Part shown: one piece after another, positions 41,585 through 49,874 of the stretch
Numbering within the stretch: the stretch's first letter is position 1
Layout: every line of letters begins with the position of its first letter
Origin: Neisseria meningitidis
GTDB lineage: Bacteria; Pseudomonadota; Gammaproteobacteria; Burkholderiales; Neisseriaceae
DNA: 64,000 nucleotides
Assembly (NCBI RefSeq): GCF_900638555.1
Contig: NZ_LR134525.1
Coordinates: 1,922,001-1,986,000 of the forward strand
Reading direction: 5' to 3'
Position numbers and translations under genes: made by a program
The notes under the pieces: model-generated
The model's input: the letters and a program-made list of their open reading frames with translations, nothing else
Told to the model about the DNA's origin: nothing
Database searches by the model: none

Positions 41585-42601
41585 ATGTATCGGAAACTCA
41601 TTGCGCTGCCGTTTGCCCTGCTGCTTGCCGCTTGCGGCAGGGAAGAACCGCCCAAGGCATTGGAATGCGCCAACCCCGCCGTGTTGCAAGGCATACGCGG
41701 CAATATTCAGGAAACGCTCACGCAGGAAGCGCGTTCTTTCGCGCGCGAAGACGGCAGGCAGTTTGTCGATGCCGACAAAATTATCGCCGCCGCCTACGGT
41801 TTGGCGTTTTCTTTGGAACACGCTTCGGAAACGCAGGAAGGCGGGCGCACGTTCTGTATCGCCGATTTGAACATTACCGTGCCGTCTGAAACGCTTGCCG
41901 ATGCCAAGGCAAACAGCCCCCTGCTGTACGGGGAAACCGCTTTGTCGGATATTGTGCGGCAGAAGACGGGCGGCAATGTCGAGTTTAAAGACGGCGTATT
42001 GACGGCAGCCGTCCGCTTCCTACCCGTCAAAGACGGTCAGACGGCATTTGTCGACAACACGGTCGGTATGGCGGCGCAAACGCTGTCTGCCGCGTTGCTG
42101 CCTTACGGCGTGAAGAGCATCGTGATGATAGACGGCAAGGCGGTAAAAAAAGAAGACGCGGTCAGGATTTTGAGCGGAAAAGCCCGTGAAGAAGAACCGT
42201 CCAAACCCACGCCCGAAGACATTTTGGAACATAATGCCGCCGGAGGGGATGCAGACGTACCCCAAGCCGGAGAAGACGCGCCCGAACCGGAAATCCTGCA
42301 TCCTGACGACGGCGAGCGTGCCGATACCGTTACCGTATCACGGGGCGAAGTGGAAGAGGCGCGCGTACAAAACCAGCGTGCGGAATCCGAAATTACCAAA
42401 CTTTGGGGAGGACTCGATACCGACGTGCAAAAAGAGTTGGTCGGCGAACAACGCAAGTGGGCGCAGGAAAAAATCAGCAACTGCCGACAAGCCGCCGCGC
42501 AGGCAGACCGGCAGGAATACGCCGAATACCTCAAGCTGCAATGCGACACGCGGATGACGCGCGAACGGATACAGTATCTTCGCGGCTATTCCATCGATTA
42601 G
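41585..42601 (+). CDS. Lipoprotein with LprI-like C-terminal domain
   Basis: The 338-residue product has a signal peptide and lipobox LLLAAC (Cys17), so it is an envelope lipoprotein. The middle (about 30-200) is a neisserial domain of unknown function. An acidic, proline-rich linker (about 205-250) leads to a C-terminal region (about 285-338) with cysteines in ISNCRQAAAQADRQEYAEYL and LKLQCDTRMTRERIQYLRGY, resembling the LprI/DUF1311 lysozyme-inhibitor-like fold. A lysozyme-inhibitor role is inference only. GGAAGGAACATC precedes the ATG. Ten bases separate it from the next small gene. Confidence 0.8.
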   Translation: MYRKLIALPFALLLAACGREEPPKALECANPAVLQGIRGNIQETLTQEARSFAREDGRQFVDADKIIAAAYGLAFSLEHASETQEGGRTFCIADLNITVPSETLADAKANSPLLYGETALSDIVRQKTGGNVEFKDGVLTAAVRFLPVKDGQTAFVDNTVGMAAQTLSAALLPYGVKSIVMIDGKAVKKEDAVRILSGKAREEEPSKPTPEDILEHNAAGGDADVPQAGEDAPEPEILHPDDGERADTVTVSRGEVEEARVQNQRAESEITKLWGGLDTDVQKELVGEQRKWAQEKISNCRQAAAQADRQEYAEYLKLQCDTRMTRERIQYLRGYSID

Positions 42602-42611
42602 GGGCAAACCG

Positions 42612-42809
42612 ATGAATACCGTCCCAAAAAGCAGGATTCCCGTCAAACCGCTGCCCGAAAAAACCACAGACGAAGCCAAAGTCGAAAAATGGCGGCAGCT
42701 CGGTGCGGAACACGGTTTGTCGGGCGAATGGGCAGTTGCCGTCAGATTGGGCGAAAACGGTTTTACCGAAGAACAGATGGAAAATATCGCCAACCTGTTC
42801 GGCAGATAA
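42612..42809 (+). CDS. Small hypothetical protein (65 residues)
   Basis: Starts 10 bp after the lipoprotein gene with GGGGCAAACC upstream and ends just before a DUS terminator, so it looks like the last gene of a two-gene unit. The 65-residue product is hydrophilic, with a basic/proline-rich N-terminus and a helical C-terminus (GLSGEWAVAVRLGENGFTEE). No family is recognised. Confidence 0.65.
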   Translation: MNTVPKSRIPVKPLPEKTTDEAKVEKWRQLGAEHGLSGEWAVAVRLGENGFTEEQMENIANLFGR

Positions 42810-42824
42810 AGAGAAAATTGACGG

Positions 42825-42866
42825 AAATGCCGTCTGAAACCCTGTTATCGGTTTCAGACGGCATTT
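42825..42866 (+). terminator. AT-type DUS-pair terminator
   Basis: AAATGCCGTCTGAAAC and its exact inverse form a 16-bp stem with a 10-base loop. The following 42867-43002 holds nothing recognised. Confidence 0.88.
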
Positions 42867-43002
42867 TGACCAATACGGTACGCAGGCGCAAAACAGCCGG
42901 CTTTTCCTGTGTTGCCTATGCTGATGTTTCAACACACAGGACGATACAAAAAACGTCGCCCTATGTGCCGTCCTGATTCGGAAGGGTTACGCTCCTTCCA
43001 AA

Positions 43003-43157
43003 TATAGTGGATTAACAAAAACCGGTACGGCGTTGTCTCGCCTTAGCTCAAAGAGAACGATTCTCTAAGGTGCTGAAGCACCAAGTGAATCGGTTCCGTA
43101 CTATCTGTACTGTCTGCGGCTTCATCGCCTTGTCCTGATTTTTGTTAATCCACTATA
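43003..43157. repeat. Correia repeat (CREE), long form, 155 bp
   Basis: TATAGTGGATTAACAAAAA at the left and its inverse at the right, with a few substitutions against the other copies (CCGGTACGGCGTTGTCTCGCC). Its right end abuts the decayed gene at 43158. Confidence 0.95.
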
Positions 43158-43625
43158 TTGTCCATTCGGCAGGGAAAGCCTGAAGAAGAATTTTCCCGCA
43201 AGATGGCCGGCTGCCTAACCGACTTGGAAAACTGTTTGGAAAAATACCTCGAACAGTTCGGGCCGGTATCGGAAAGTATCGAAGCCTGTACCGTCAAACT
43301 GCAGGAGTAACCGTCGTTCTTCAACAGGCTGATGAAAACCAACGACAAGCTCAATAGGCAGATTGACGTGTTGCAGAAACAGTCGGCAGCCATCCACAAC
43401 GAAGCCTATATCGAAATGAACACGCTGCTTTACCGCCACCGCGAAGTGGTTTCCGTCCACAACCGCAAAGCAGATTATGCGGAAAAGGGCAAAGAGCAGA
43501 TTGCGCTGTTCCCGCGCGGATTGAACGGCATCACCAAGCTGCCCGCCGCCGTCCTGTTGCCCGAGCGTCCCTACCATTTTGATATGAAGGAGGTTCTGCA
43601 TATATTCTCCTGGATACCGAGGTAG
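43158..43625 (+). pseudogene. Remnant of an unrecognised gene between two Correia repeats
   Basis: One frame can be followed from the CREE edge to 43625, broken by TAA at 43308-43310. The part before the stop includes DLENCLEKYLEQFGPVSESI; the part after (from ATG 43332, 97 codons) includes KTNDKLNRQIDVLQKQSAAI and MNTLLYRHREVVSVHNRKAD. It is rich in charged, helix-forming residues. No start codon exists upstream because the CREE occupies the 5' end. No family was recognised. The 43626-43705 interval is otherwise empty. Confidence 0.55.
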
Positions 43626-43705
43626 GCGTATCGGCTGCCGGATAAAAATGCACCCCGTCATTCCTGTCTGTACGGGGGTAGCGGCAGTGTTTTCCTGCTT
43701 CGTTT

Positions 43706-43860
43706 TATAGTGGATTAACAAAAACCAGTACGGCCGTTGCCTCGCCTTAGCTCAAAGAGAACGATTCTCTAAGGTGCTGAAGCACCAAGTGAATCGGTTC
43801 CGTACTATTTGTACTGTCTGCGGCTCGCCGCCTTGTCCTGATTTTTGTTAATCCACTATA
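43706..43860. repeat. Correia repeat (CREE), long form, 155 bp
   Basis: Complete TATAGTGGATTAAC/GTTAATCCACTATA ends; the core differs slightly from the other copies (CGGCCGTTGCC and GCGGCTCGCCGCC). It lies just before a DUS terminator. Confidence 0.95.
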
Positions 43861-43875
43861 AATCGCGCCTAAAAC

Positions 43876-43913
43876 AATGCCGTCTGAAACGGAAATCTGT
43901 TTCAGACGGCATT
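43876..43913 (-). terminator. AT-type DUS-pair terminator after the FadL-like gene
   Basis: AATGCCGTCTGAAAC and its inverse form a 15-bp stem with an 8-base loop, 23 bp past the gene's stop. Confidence 0.88.
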
Positions 43914-43936
43914 TCTACAATCAAACGGCGGGCCGT

Positions 43937-45331
43937 TTATTTGAATTTGTAGGTGTATTGCAGGCCGATGATGTCGGCGTGGTTTTTGAAACGTGCGGAA
44001 GACGCGCCTTTGCTGTCCACATCGTTGCCGCTTGCCTTCGCCGTGCGGTAGCTGGTGTCGTTGATGTGGATGTGGGTGTAGGCGGCATCGACGACGTGGT
44101 TTTTGCCGATATGGTATTTCATGCCGGCGGAGAACCAGATGCGGTTGCCGTCGGGCAGGCTGTTCATGCGGTAGTCGGCGTTGCGGACGGGCGATTTGTC
44201 AAAAGCGATGCCGGCGCGCAGTTGCAGCGGTTCGCTGATTTGATAAGAACCGCCGAAGCCGACTTTGTAGGTGTTGCGCCAGTTGGGGGTGATGGTGGTG
44301 CGGTCGGATTTGCCGTTGACGATGGTTTTTTCTTTTTCAAAAACCAGTTCCGCCTTATCGAAGCGGCTGTGGCGCGTCCAAGTTACGTCGCCGAACAGGT
44401 CGGCTTTGTCGGACACTTTGTACATACCGTGTACGGACAAAGACTCGGGCGTAACGATTTTAACGCGGGCTTTTTCGCTTGGCGTGTAGCCGAGCAGTGC
44501 GAGTTTGTTTGCATCCCATAACTGTTTCGCCATTGCGTCGTCTGCCGCCCATTCGGCATCGCCTTTGAGCGTGTGTGAGACTTTGGAACGGTAGTTCACG
44601 CCCACGCGCGCACGGTCGTTGATGTCCCACATCCACGCCAGTTGGTAGCCGAAGCCCCAATCGCTGCCTTTGACATCGGCGTGTCCGTCGGCTTTGATTT
44701 GGGCGGCTTTAGTTGGATTGGGGGGTGTTTCTTTTAGTGCTTTCGCTTTTTCCATAATCCCCCAGTCGGCATATTTGCGCAGCTCGGCGGAAGTATGTTG
44801 GGCGATGATGCCTGCGCCGAAGGAATGGCGTTCGTTGAGTTTCCACGCGGCGACAGGTTCGACGGCGATGCTGGTCAGACCGAGTTTGTTGATGTTGTGG
44901 CGCAACACGGAATCTTTTTCGTATTCGGTGGCAGAACCGAAGGGGACGTACACGCCCAAGCCTACGGTCAGATTGTCGTTGACTTTGTATGCGCCGTAGA
45001 TGTGGGGCGCGACCGTGGTTTTGGTGATTTTGCCGCTTTTCGAACCTTGGACGGGAAGCCCGGTAAAGTCGGTGGCGGAATCCGCCTCATAATGAATGCT
45101 GGGCAGCACGATGTTGGCGTTGACGGAAATCTGGCTGCTGTCGAGTTTGGTCAGGCCGGCAGGGTTGTAGAAGATGGTCGATGCGTCGGCGGCTTCTGCG
45201 GCGGCGGCATTTGCCGTGCTTTGCGCGTTGACCGACTGTGTGCCGAAGTGGTAGCCGGAGGCTTGTGCGGATGCGGCGGCAAAGGCAGTGCCGAGCAGTA
45301 GGACGGTTTTTTTCAGTGCGGAAGGGGTCAT
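43937..45331 (-). CDS. FadL-family outer-membrane protein (P1-like)
   Basis: The 464-residue outer-membrane beta-barrel is of the FadL/OmpP1 type, which imports hydrophobic compounds such as long-chain fatty acids. A signal peptide covers about residues 1-24 (ending SAQAS). The mature protein starts GYHFGTQSVNAQSTANAAAA and has the family mark FYNPAGLTKL. The C-terminal strand ends in Phe-Lys (YTYKFK). The ATG at 45331 directly precedes the signal peptide; the frame stays open upstream through a Correia repeat but has no support there. A short CREE 35 bp upstream may supply its promoter. Confidence 0.92.
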   Translation of the reverse strand: MTPSALKKTVLLLGTAFAAASAQASGYHFGTQSVNAQSTANAAAAEAADASTIFYNPAGLTKLDSSQISVNANIVLPSIHYEADSATDFTGLPVQGSKSGKITKTTVAPHIYGAYKVNDNLTVGLGVYVPFGSATEYEKDSVLRHNINKLGLTSIAVEPVAAWKLNERHSFGAGIIAQHTSAELRKYADWGIMEKAKALKETPPNPTKAAQIKADGHADVKGSDWGFGYQLAWMWDINDRARVGVNYRSKVSHTLKGDAEWAADDAMAKQLWDANKLALLGYTPSEKARVKIVTPESLSVHGMYKVSDKADLFGDVTWTRHSRFDKAELVFEKEKTIVNGKSDRTTITPNWRNTYKVGFGGSYQISEPLQLRAGIAFDKSPVRNADYRMNSLPDGNRIWFSAGMKYHIGKNHVVDAAYTHIHINDTSYRTAKASGNDVDSKGASSARFKNHADIIGLQYTYKFK

Positions 45332-45365
45332 TTCGGTTTCCGTAAAAAGGCGGACGGTGGATAAA

Positions 45366-45466
45366 TATAGTGGATTAACAAAAATCAGGACAAGGCGACG
45401 AAGCCGCAGACAGTACAGATAGTACGGCAAGGCAACGCCGTACTGGTTTAAATTTAATCCACTATA
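45366..45466. repeat. Correia repeat, short form (about 101 bp, internal deletion)
   Basis: Has intact TATAGTGG and CCACTATA ends but lacks the middle block ACCGATTCACTTGGTGC and neighbours. On the minus strand its end contains TTGTCC, 18 bp, TATATT, a possible promoter for the FadL-like gene. Confidence 0.92.
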
Positions 45467-45581
45467 AAAAAGGCAGTCGGAAATGCCTTGTTTCGCTTTA
45501 GTATAGGTACTCGATTTTATCCGATGTTGCCGGATTTGCACAATTTTTTCAGAGTTTGCCCGAACCGCCGCGCCGCCGCAA

Positions 45582-45626
45582 AAAATGCCGTCTGAAGCCT
45601 CGGGCATCGACTTCAGACGGCATTTT
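45582..45626 (-). terminator. AT-type DUS-pair terminator after pykA
   Basis: AAAATGCCGTCTGAAG and its inverse form a 16-bp stem with a 13-base loop, 15 bp past the pyruvate kinase stop. The rest of 45332-45640 holds the short CREE and no gene. Confidence 0.88.
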
Positions 45627-45640
45627 CCACTCAGGGCGGA

Positions 45641-47113
45641 TTATTTGACGCGCAGCACTTCCAGCGTATTGGTCGAACCGGATTCGCGCATTTGCGAGCC
45701 GCTGGTAATGATGTATTGGTCGCCGGAATGCAGGATGTTGTGTTCCACCAGCATGGTTTCGACTTCGTTTAACGCCGTGTCGTGGTCGGTGCTGGTTGCC
45801 AAAATCAGCGGGCGCACGCCCCGGTACATCGCCATACGGCGTTGGGCGGAAACGCTCGGGGTCAGCGCGAAAATCGGCAGGGTGATGTTGTGGCGGCTGA
45901 TTTCAAAGGCGGTCGAACCGCTTTCGGTCAGGGCGACGATGGCTTTGGCGTGAACCGCGCGCGCCACGCTGACCGCACCGCCGGCAACCGCTAGGTTGGT
46001 GCTGACCGCTTCGGGATACTCGACCTGTTCGGCAACGCCGTTGAGCGAATCCTGCTCTTTTTCCGCAGCCGCGCAGATAATCGCCATTTGGCTGACGGTT
46101 TCAAACGGATACGCGCCGACGGCGGTTTCGGCGGAACACATCACCGCATCGGTGCCGTCCAATACCGCGTTTGCCACATCGCTGACTTCCGCGCGGGTCG
46201 GCACGGGGTTGGTAATCATCGATTCCATCATTTGCGTCGCCGTAATGCTGAAGCGGCGCAACTCGCGGGCGCGGCGGATCATCCGTTTTTGCAGGGCGGG
46301 GACGGCGGCGTGTCCGACTTCGACCGCCAAGTCGCCGCGTGCAACCATAATGCCGTCGCCGGCGAGGATGATTTCATCAAGGTTTTCAATCGCTTCTACG
46401 CGTTCGATTTTGGAAACCAAACCGGGGCGCACGGCCGTACTGCCTTTCATTTCTTCTTCGACTTTGGCGCGCGCGATGTGCAAATCTTCGGCGGATTTCA
46501 CAAAGCTGATGGCGAGATAGTCGCAACCGATGGCAATCGCGGTTTTCAGGTCGCGGAAGTCTTTTTCGGTCAACGCGCCTGCGGACAGACCGCCGCCGCG
46601 TTTGTTGATGCCCTTGTTGCTTTTCAGGACGTGGCTGTTTTCCACCCTTGTGATAATCCTGCTGCCTTCGACGGATTCCACGGTCAGGGTCAGCAGGCCG
46701 TCGTCCAGCCACAAGACATCGCCTGCGGCAACGTCGTCGGGCAGGTCGCGGTAGTCCAAACCGACCGCCTCGCGCGTGCCTTCGCCTTCGAGCGCGGCAT
46801 CCAGTACCAGCGTTTCGCCTTTGTTCAATTCGATGCCGCCGCCGGCGATTTTGCCCACGCGGATTTTCGGGCCCTGCAGGTCGGCAATGATGGCGATTTC
46901 CTGTCCGGTGCGTTTTGCCGCCTCGCGCACGATGCGGGCGTTTTCCTGATGGAATTCGGGCGTGCCGTGGCTGAAGTTGAAGCGGACGACGTTCAGACCG
47001 CCGACGCGGATCATGTCTTCCAACAGTTCGACGTTGTTGCTGCCCGGCCCAAGGGTGGCGACGATTTTAGTGTTGTGGCTGATGCGGGTCAGATCGCGGC
47101 TTGTCTGGTTCAT
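45641..47113 (-). CDS. pykA: Pyruvate kinase
   Basis: Converts phosphoenolpyruvate and ADP to pyruvate and ATP in the cytoplasm. The 490-residue product has KIVATLGPGS at the N-terminus, RFNFSHGTPE, the active-site ILAGDGIMVARGDLAVEVG (about 245-263), and ATQMMESMITNPVPTRAEVSD with the catalytic Thr. Pyruvate kinase should matter in an organism that mainly uses the Entner-Doudoroff route. AAGGACTTTCAT precedes the ATG. Domain order and length are normal for the PykA (type II) form. Confidence 0.97.
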   Translation of the reverse strand: MNQTSRDLTRISHNTKIVATLGPGSNNVELLEDMIRVGGLNVVRFNFSHGTPEFHQENARIVREAAKRTGQEIAIIADLQGPKIRVGKIAGGGIELNKGETLVLDAALEGEGTREAVGLDYRDLPDDVAAGDVLWLDDGLLTLTVESVEGSRIITRVENSHVLKSNKGINKRGGGLSAGALTEKDFRDLKTAIAIGCDYLAISFVKSAEDLHIARAKVEEEMKGSTAVRPGLVSKIERVEAIENLDEIILAGDGIMVARGDLAVEVGHAAVPALQKRMIRRARELRRFSITATQMMESMITNPVPTRAEVSDVANAVLDGTDAVMCSAETAVGAYPFETVSQMAIICAAAEKEQDSLNGVAEQVEYPEAVSTNLAVAGGAVSVARAVHAKAIVALTESGSTAFEISRHNITLPIFALTPSVSAQRRMAMYRGVRPLILATSTDHDTALNEVETMLVEHNILHSGDQYIITSGSQMRESGSTNTLEVLRVK

Positions 47114-47321
47114 ATGAAAGTCCTTTTGGTCTCAATCGGGTGTTTTGCGGTATTTTGTTACAAAATTACAGAAATTTGGAACCGGTTTGATGTCCATTTG
47201 ATGAACGCGGCGGAATATTCTGTAAAAATATGATTTAAATTAATAGTTTGATATTTTACCTGCAAACCGCCTTTTTTGGCGCAAAATTACACGGTTTTAT
47301 GACTTAGGCTAAATTTATTTT

Positions 47322-48061
47322 GGGGCTGTCCTAGATAACTAGGGAAATTCAAATTAAGTTAGAATTATCCCTATGAGAAAAAGTCGTCTAAGCCGGTATA
47401 AACAAAATAAACTCATTGAGCTATTTGTCGCAGGTGTAACTGCAAGAACAGCAGCAGAGTTAGTAGGCATTAATAAAAATACCGCAGCCTATTATTTTCA
47501 TCGTTTACGATTACTTATTTATCAAAACAGTCCGCATTTGGAAATGTTTGATGGCGAAGTAGAAGCAGATGAAAGTTATTTTGGCGGACAACGCAAAGGC
47601 AAACGCGGTCGCGGTGCTGCCGGTAAAGTCGCCGTATTCGGTCTTTTGAAGCGAAATGGTAAGGTTTATACGGTTACAGTACCGAATACTCAAACCGCTA
47701 CTTTATTTCCTATTATCCGTGAACAAGTGAAACCTGACAGCATTGTTTATACGGATTGTTATCGTAGCTATGATGTATTAGATGTGCGCGAATTTAGCCA
47801 TTTTAGCTTCGCTGAAACTTCGTTTTCGTATCAATCACAGCACACATTTTGCCGAACGACAAAACCATATTAATGGAATTGAGAACTTTTGGAACCAGGC
47901 AAAACGTCATTTACGCAAGTTTAACGGCATTCCCAAAGCGCATTTTGAGCTGTATTTAAAGGAGTGCGAATGGCGTTTTAACAACAGTGAGATAAAAGTT
48001 CTTGTTCCATTTTAAAACAATTAGTAAAACCGAGTTTATCCTAGTTATCTAGGACAGCCCC
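47322..48061. mobile_element. IS1016 insertion sequence, defective (740 bp)
   Basis: The ends are inverted copies of GGGGCTGTCCTAGATAACTA, and both flanks carry TTATTTT, a probable target duplication of 7-8 bp. The internal transposase reads like IS1016 (IS1595 family) but is disrupted. The element separates pykA from the membrane-protein gene at 48098. Confidence 0.93.
47373..48015 (+). pseudogene. IS1016 transposase, frameshifted
   Basis: The N-terminal frame begins MRKSRLSRYKQNKLIEL with a helix-turn-helix and DGEVEADESYFGGQRKGK (start of the DDE-type ISXO2 domain). The C-terminal part (HSTHFAERQNHINGIENFWN) is in another frame. The break fits a 22-bp insertion (47805-47826, AGCTTCGCTGAAACTTCG plus TTTT) after SHF; removing it rejoins SHF to RINHSTHF. 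The C-terminus is also altered (SEIKVLVPF, then stop). No active transposase is expected from this copy. Confidence 0.9.
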
Positions 48062-48097
48062 TTATTTTTTGTTCGGCGGCTTGCGTGGTCGGGTAAA

Positions 48098-48649
48098 ATG
48101 AAAGTTTTGAACGGTTGGTCGGACAGGAAGATGTGGCGGGTTTTGAGTGCTTTGCCGATAGGCGTGGTGTTTTTTGATTTGATCTACGGTTTTGTGTTGA
48201 ATGTGTTGCAGGGTTTGGATTTGCAGCGTGCCGTGCCGGATTCGGAAGGCGTGTTGGCGGTTACGCCCGATATTGCATTCAACAGTTTGCAGATTGTCGC
48301 CAACGGCGGTATGGCGGCGGTGGTCTGTTTCGGGTTGGCGGTTGTGTTTTTGCTCAACCGTTCGGTGCGGCGGCGGCAGGTGTTGGAAATCGGGGTGTTC
48401 CGGATGTTGGGGCTGGTGGCGGTATTGGCGTTCAGCGCGCCGTCGGTGTGGGAGTGGGCGAACGCGCTGCCGCTGCTGCTGAAGGGCGCGGACGTGGTCA
48501 ATACGGGGAATGCGCGTTATGTGCTGACGGCTTTGTGTATGCCCTTTCCTGCGGTGTCGTGCGTCATCGGGCTGGTGGGGCGGTTCAGGCTTCAGACGGC
48601 ATCGGGCAGGGCGGCAAAGTCAGGGGGTGCGGGCAAGGCGGACGGATAG
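48098..48649 (+). CDS. Hypothetical membrane protein (183 residues)
   Basis: Three or four hydrophobic segments are visible: VLSALPIGVVFFDLIYGFVL, GGMAAVVCFGLAVVFLLN, MLGLVAVLAFSAPSVWEWA, and a last one around ALCMPFPAVSCVIGLVG. The tail is Gly/Ala/Lys-rich. No family is recognised. The gene starts 36 bp after IS1016 with no clear Shine-Dalgarno and ends about 90 bp before a Correia repeat; IS insertion may have altered its upstream control. Base composition is neisserial, unlike the AT-rich genes that follow. Confidence 0.65.
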   Translation: MKVLNGWSDRKMWRVLSALPIGVVFFDLIYGFVLNVLQGLDLQRAVPDSEGVLAVTPDIAFNSLQIVANGGMAAVVCFGLAVVFLLNRSVRRRQVLEIGVFRMLGLVAVLAFSAPSVWEWANALPLLLKGADVVNTGNARYVLTALCMPFPAVSCVIGLVGRFRLQTASGRAAKSGGAGKADG

Positions 48650-48742
48650 GACGCATTTTTCAGCGGGTGCGTCGAGAAGCAGCCGATGTGTTTGGCAGCC
48701 GCAGCTTGGGGGGTGTAGTGCTAATGGCGGTTTCTTTGCTTT

Positions 48743-48897
48743 TATAGTGGATTAACAAAAACCAGTACGGCGTTGCCTCGCCTTAGCTCAAAGAGAACGA
48801 TTCTCTAAGGTGCTGAAGCACCAAGTGAATCGGTTCCGTACTATTTGTACTGTCTGCGGCTTCGTCGCCTTGTCCTGATTTTTGTTAATCCACTATA
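48743..48897. repeat. Correia repeat (CREE), long form, 155 bp
   Basis: Complete ends and a core nearly the same as the first copy at 191-345. It marks the border between normal-GC DNA and the AT-rich peptide/peptidase locus. Confidence 0.95.
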
Positions 48898-48924
48898 TAA
48901 AATAAATGGGCAAAAATCGGTTTA

Positions 48925-49583
48925 TTATCGTTTTTGCCGCATTTGGATTTGTTCTACCGTAAAACGTGTTTGACGAACGGGATTCTTATTAAAAAACATC
49001 TGATTTCTAACAAAATCAGTATTTTTTGGCACGATGGCTAAAATTTTTCCTTCCATTTCGCCATCACGTGTTTTCCATGCGCTCAAGAATTGTGATTTGC
49101 TCATTGAGACGTGCCCCAGCGATGGATCAGCCAGCAAAACAGTTTCTCCGTTAATACCGTTCAATACCGAAAAATGGTTGTTTTTACGGTATTTTAAATA
49201 CACAATTACAGGAATTTTTAGTTGTACCAACTGTTCAAATGGCAAAGCATAACCTTGTGCTTCAAAACCCAGTTCGGGCATTATGCGTTGCATATCATCA
49301 AAAGAAGCACGCATTTGGGTTTTATCCATTTTGTCCAAGATTTCCGCTTCAGAATAATGTCTGCCATAAAAATTATTCAGTAACGTGGCAATCGAAGCCG
49401 CGCCGCAAGAAAAATCCAAATCTTGTTTTACTATGCCGGAATCTCGCCGTGCTTTCCAACTCCGTACATGGATGTTTTGGTAAGAAGCGGGGGGTCAACA
49501 AACATGGGCCAAGCAAAAACTATATTTGGGGCGAAACCAATCAAAGCCGCATAATTTATCAATTTATAAAGATTTTTTATCAT
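48925..49583 (-). pseudogene. C39-family peptidase with an N-terminal frameshift
   Basis: The catalytic domain is intact in one frame: DFSCGAASIATLLNNFYG (Cys), NNHFSVLNG (His) and LLADPSLGHVSM (Asp), as in bacteriocin-processing C39 peptidases but without an ABC transporter domain. The signal peptide (MIKNLYKLINYAALIGFAPN, from 49583) lies in another frame that stops soon after KTSMYG. A one-base shift near 49460-49480 would join it to VRSWKARRDSGIVKQDLDF and rebuild a secreted protein of about 218 residues. The catalytic frame alone has only a TTG start (49419). It is AT-rich. Confidence 0.75.
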
Positions 49584-49800
49584 AATATGTATACGCGGAA
49601 TAAACGCATGAAACATAAAAAAATAAAATCATATGCAATTTTATTGCATGAATAAATATGAATAAAATAGATAATGATGGGAGTAAATACGCCATGTATT
49701 TTGGAAGTTTAAATTTATTAATAATAAAATAATTTATCGTAGCGCAAATAAATCCCAAAATTGGAACGATTAGAAAAAAAATTAATACACCCATCATCAT
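49564..49800 (-). CDS. Small hypothetical membrane protein (78 residues)
   Basis: Three predicted membrane segments (GVLIFFLIVPILGFICATIN, MAYLLPSLSILFIFIHAI, ILFFYVSCVYSAYTYY). It lies directly upstream of the C39 peptidase gene on the same strand and overlaps its start by 20 bp, suggesting coupled expression. Several ATGs are stacked at the 5' end. DNA is very AT-rich. No family is recognised; it could be a membrane partner, or an immunity-type protein if the locus makes a toxic peptide, but nothing shows this directly. Confidence 0.5.
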   Translation of the reverse strand: MMMGVLIFFLIVPILGFICATINYFIINKFKLPKYMAYLLPSLSILFIFIHAIKLHMILFFYVSCVYSAYTYYDKKSL

Positions 49801-49874
49801 GCAAACTCTATATTAATAAATAGCTAACTAATTCTATTGTGGAAATTAGTTAGCTAACTAAAAGTTATTAATGA

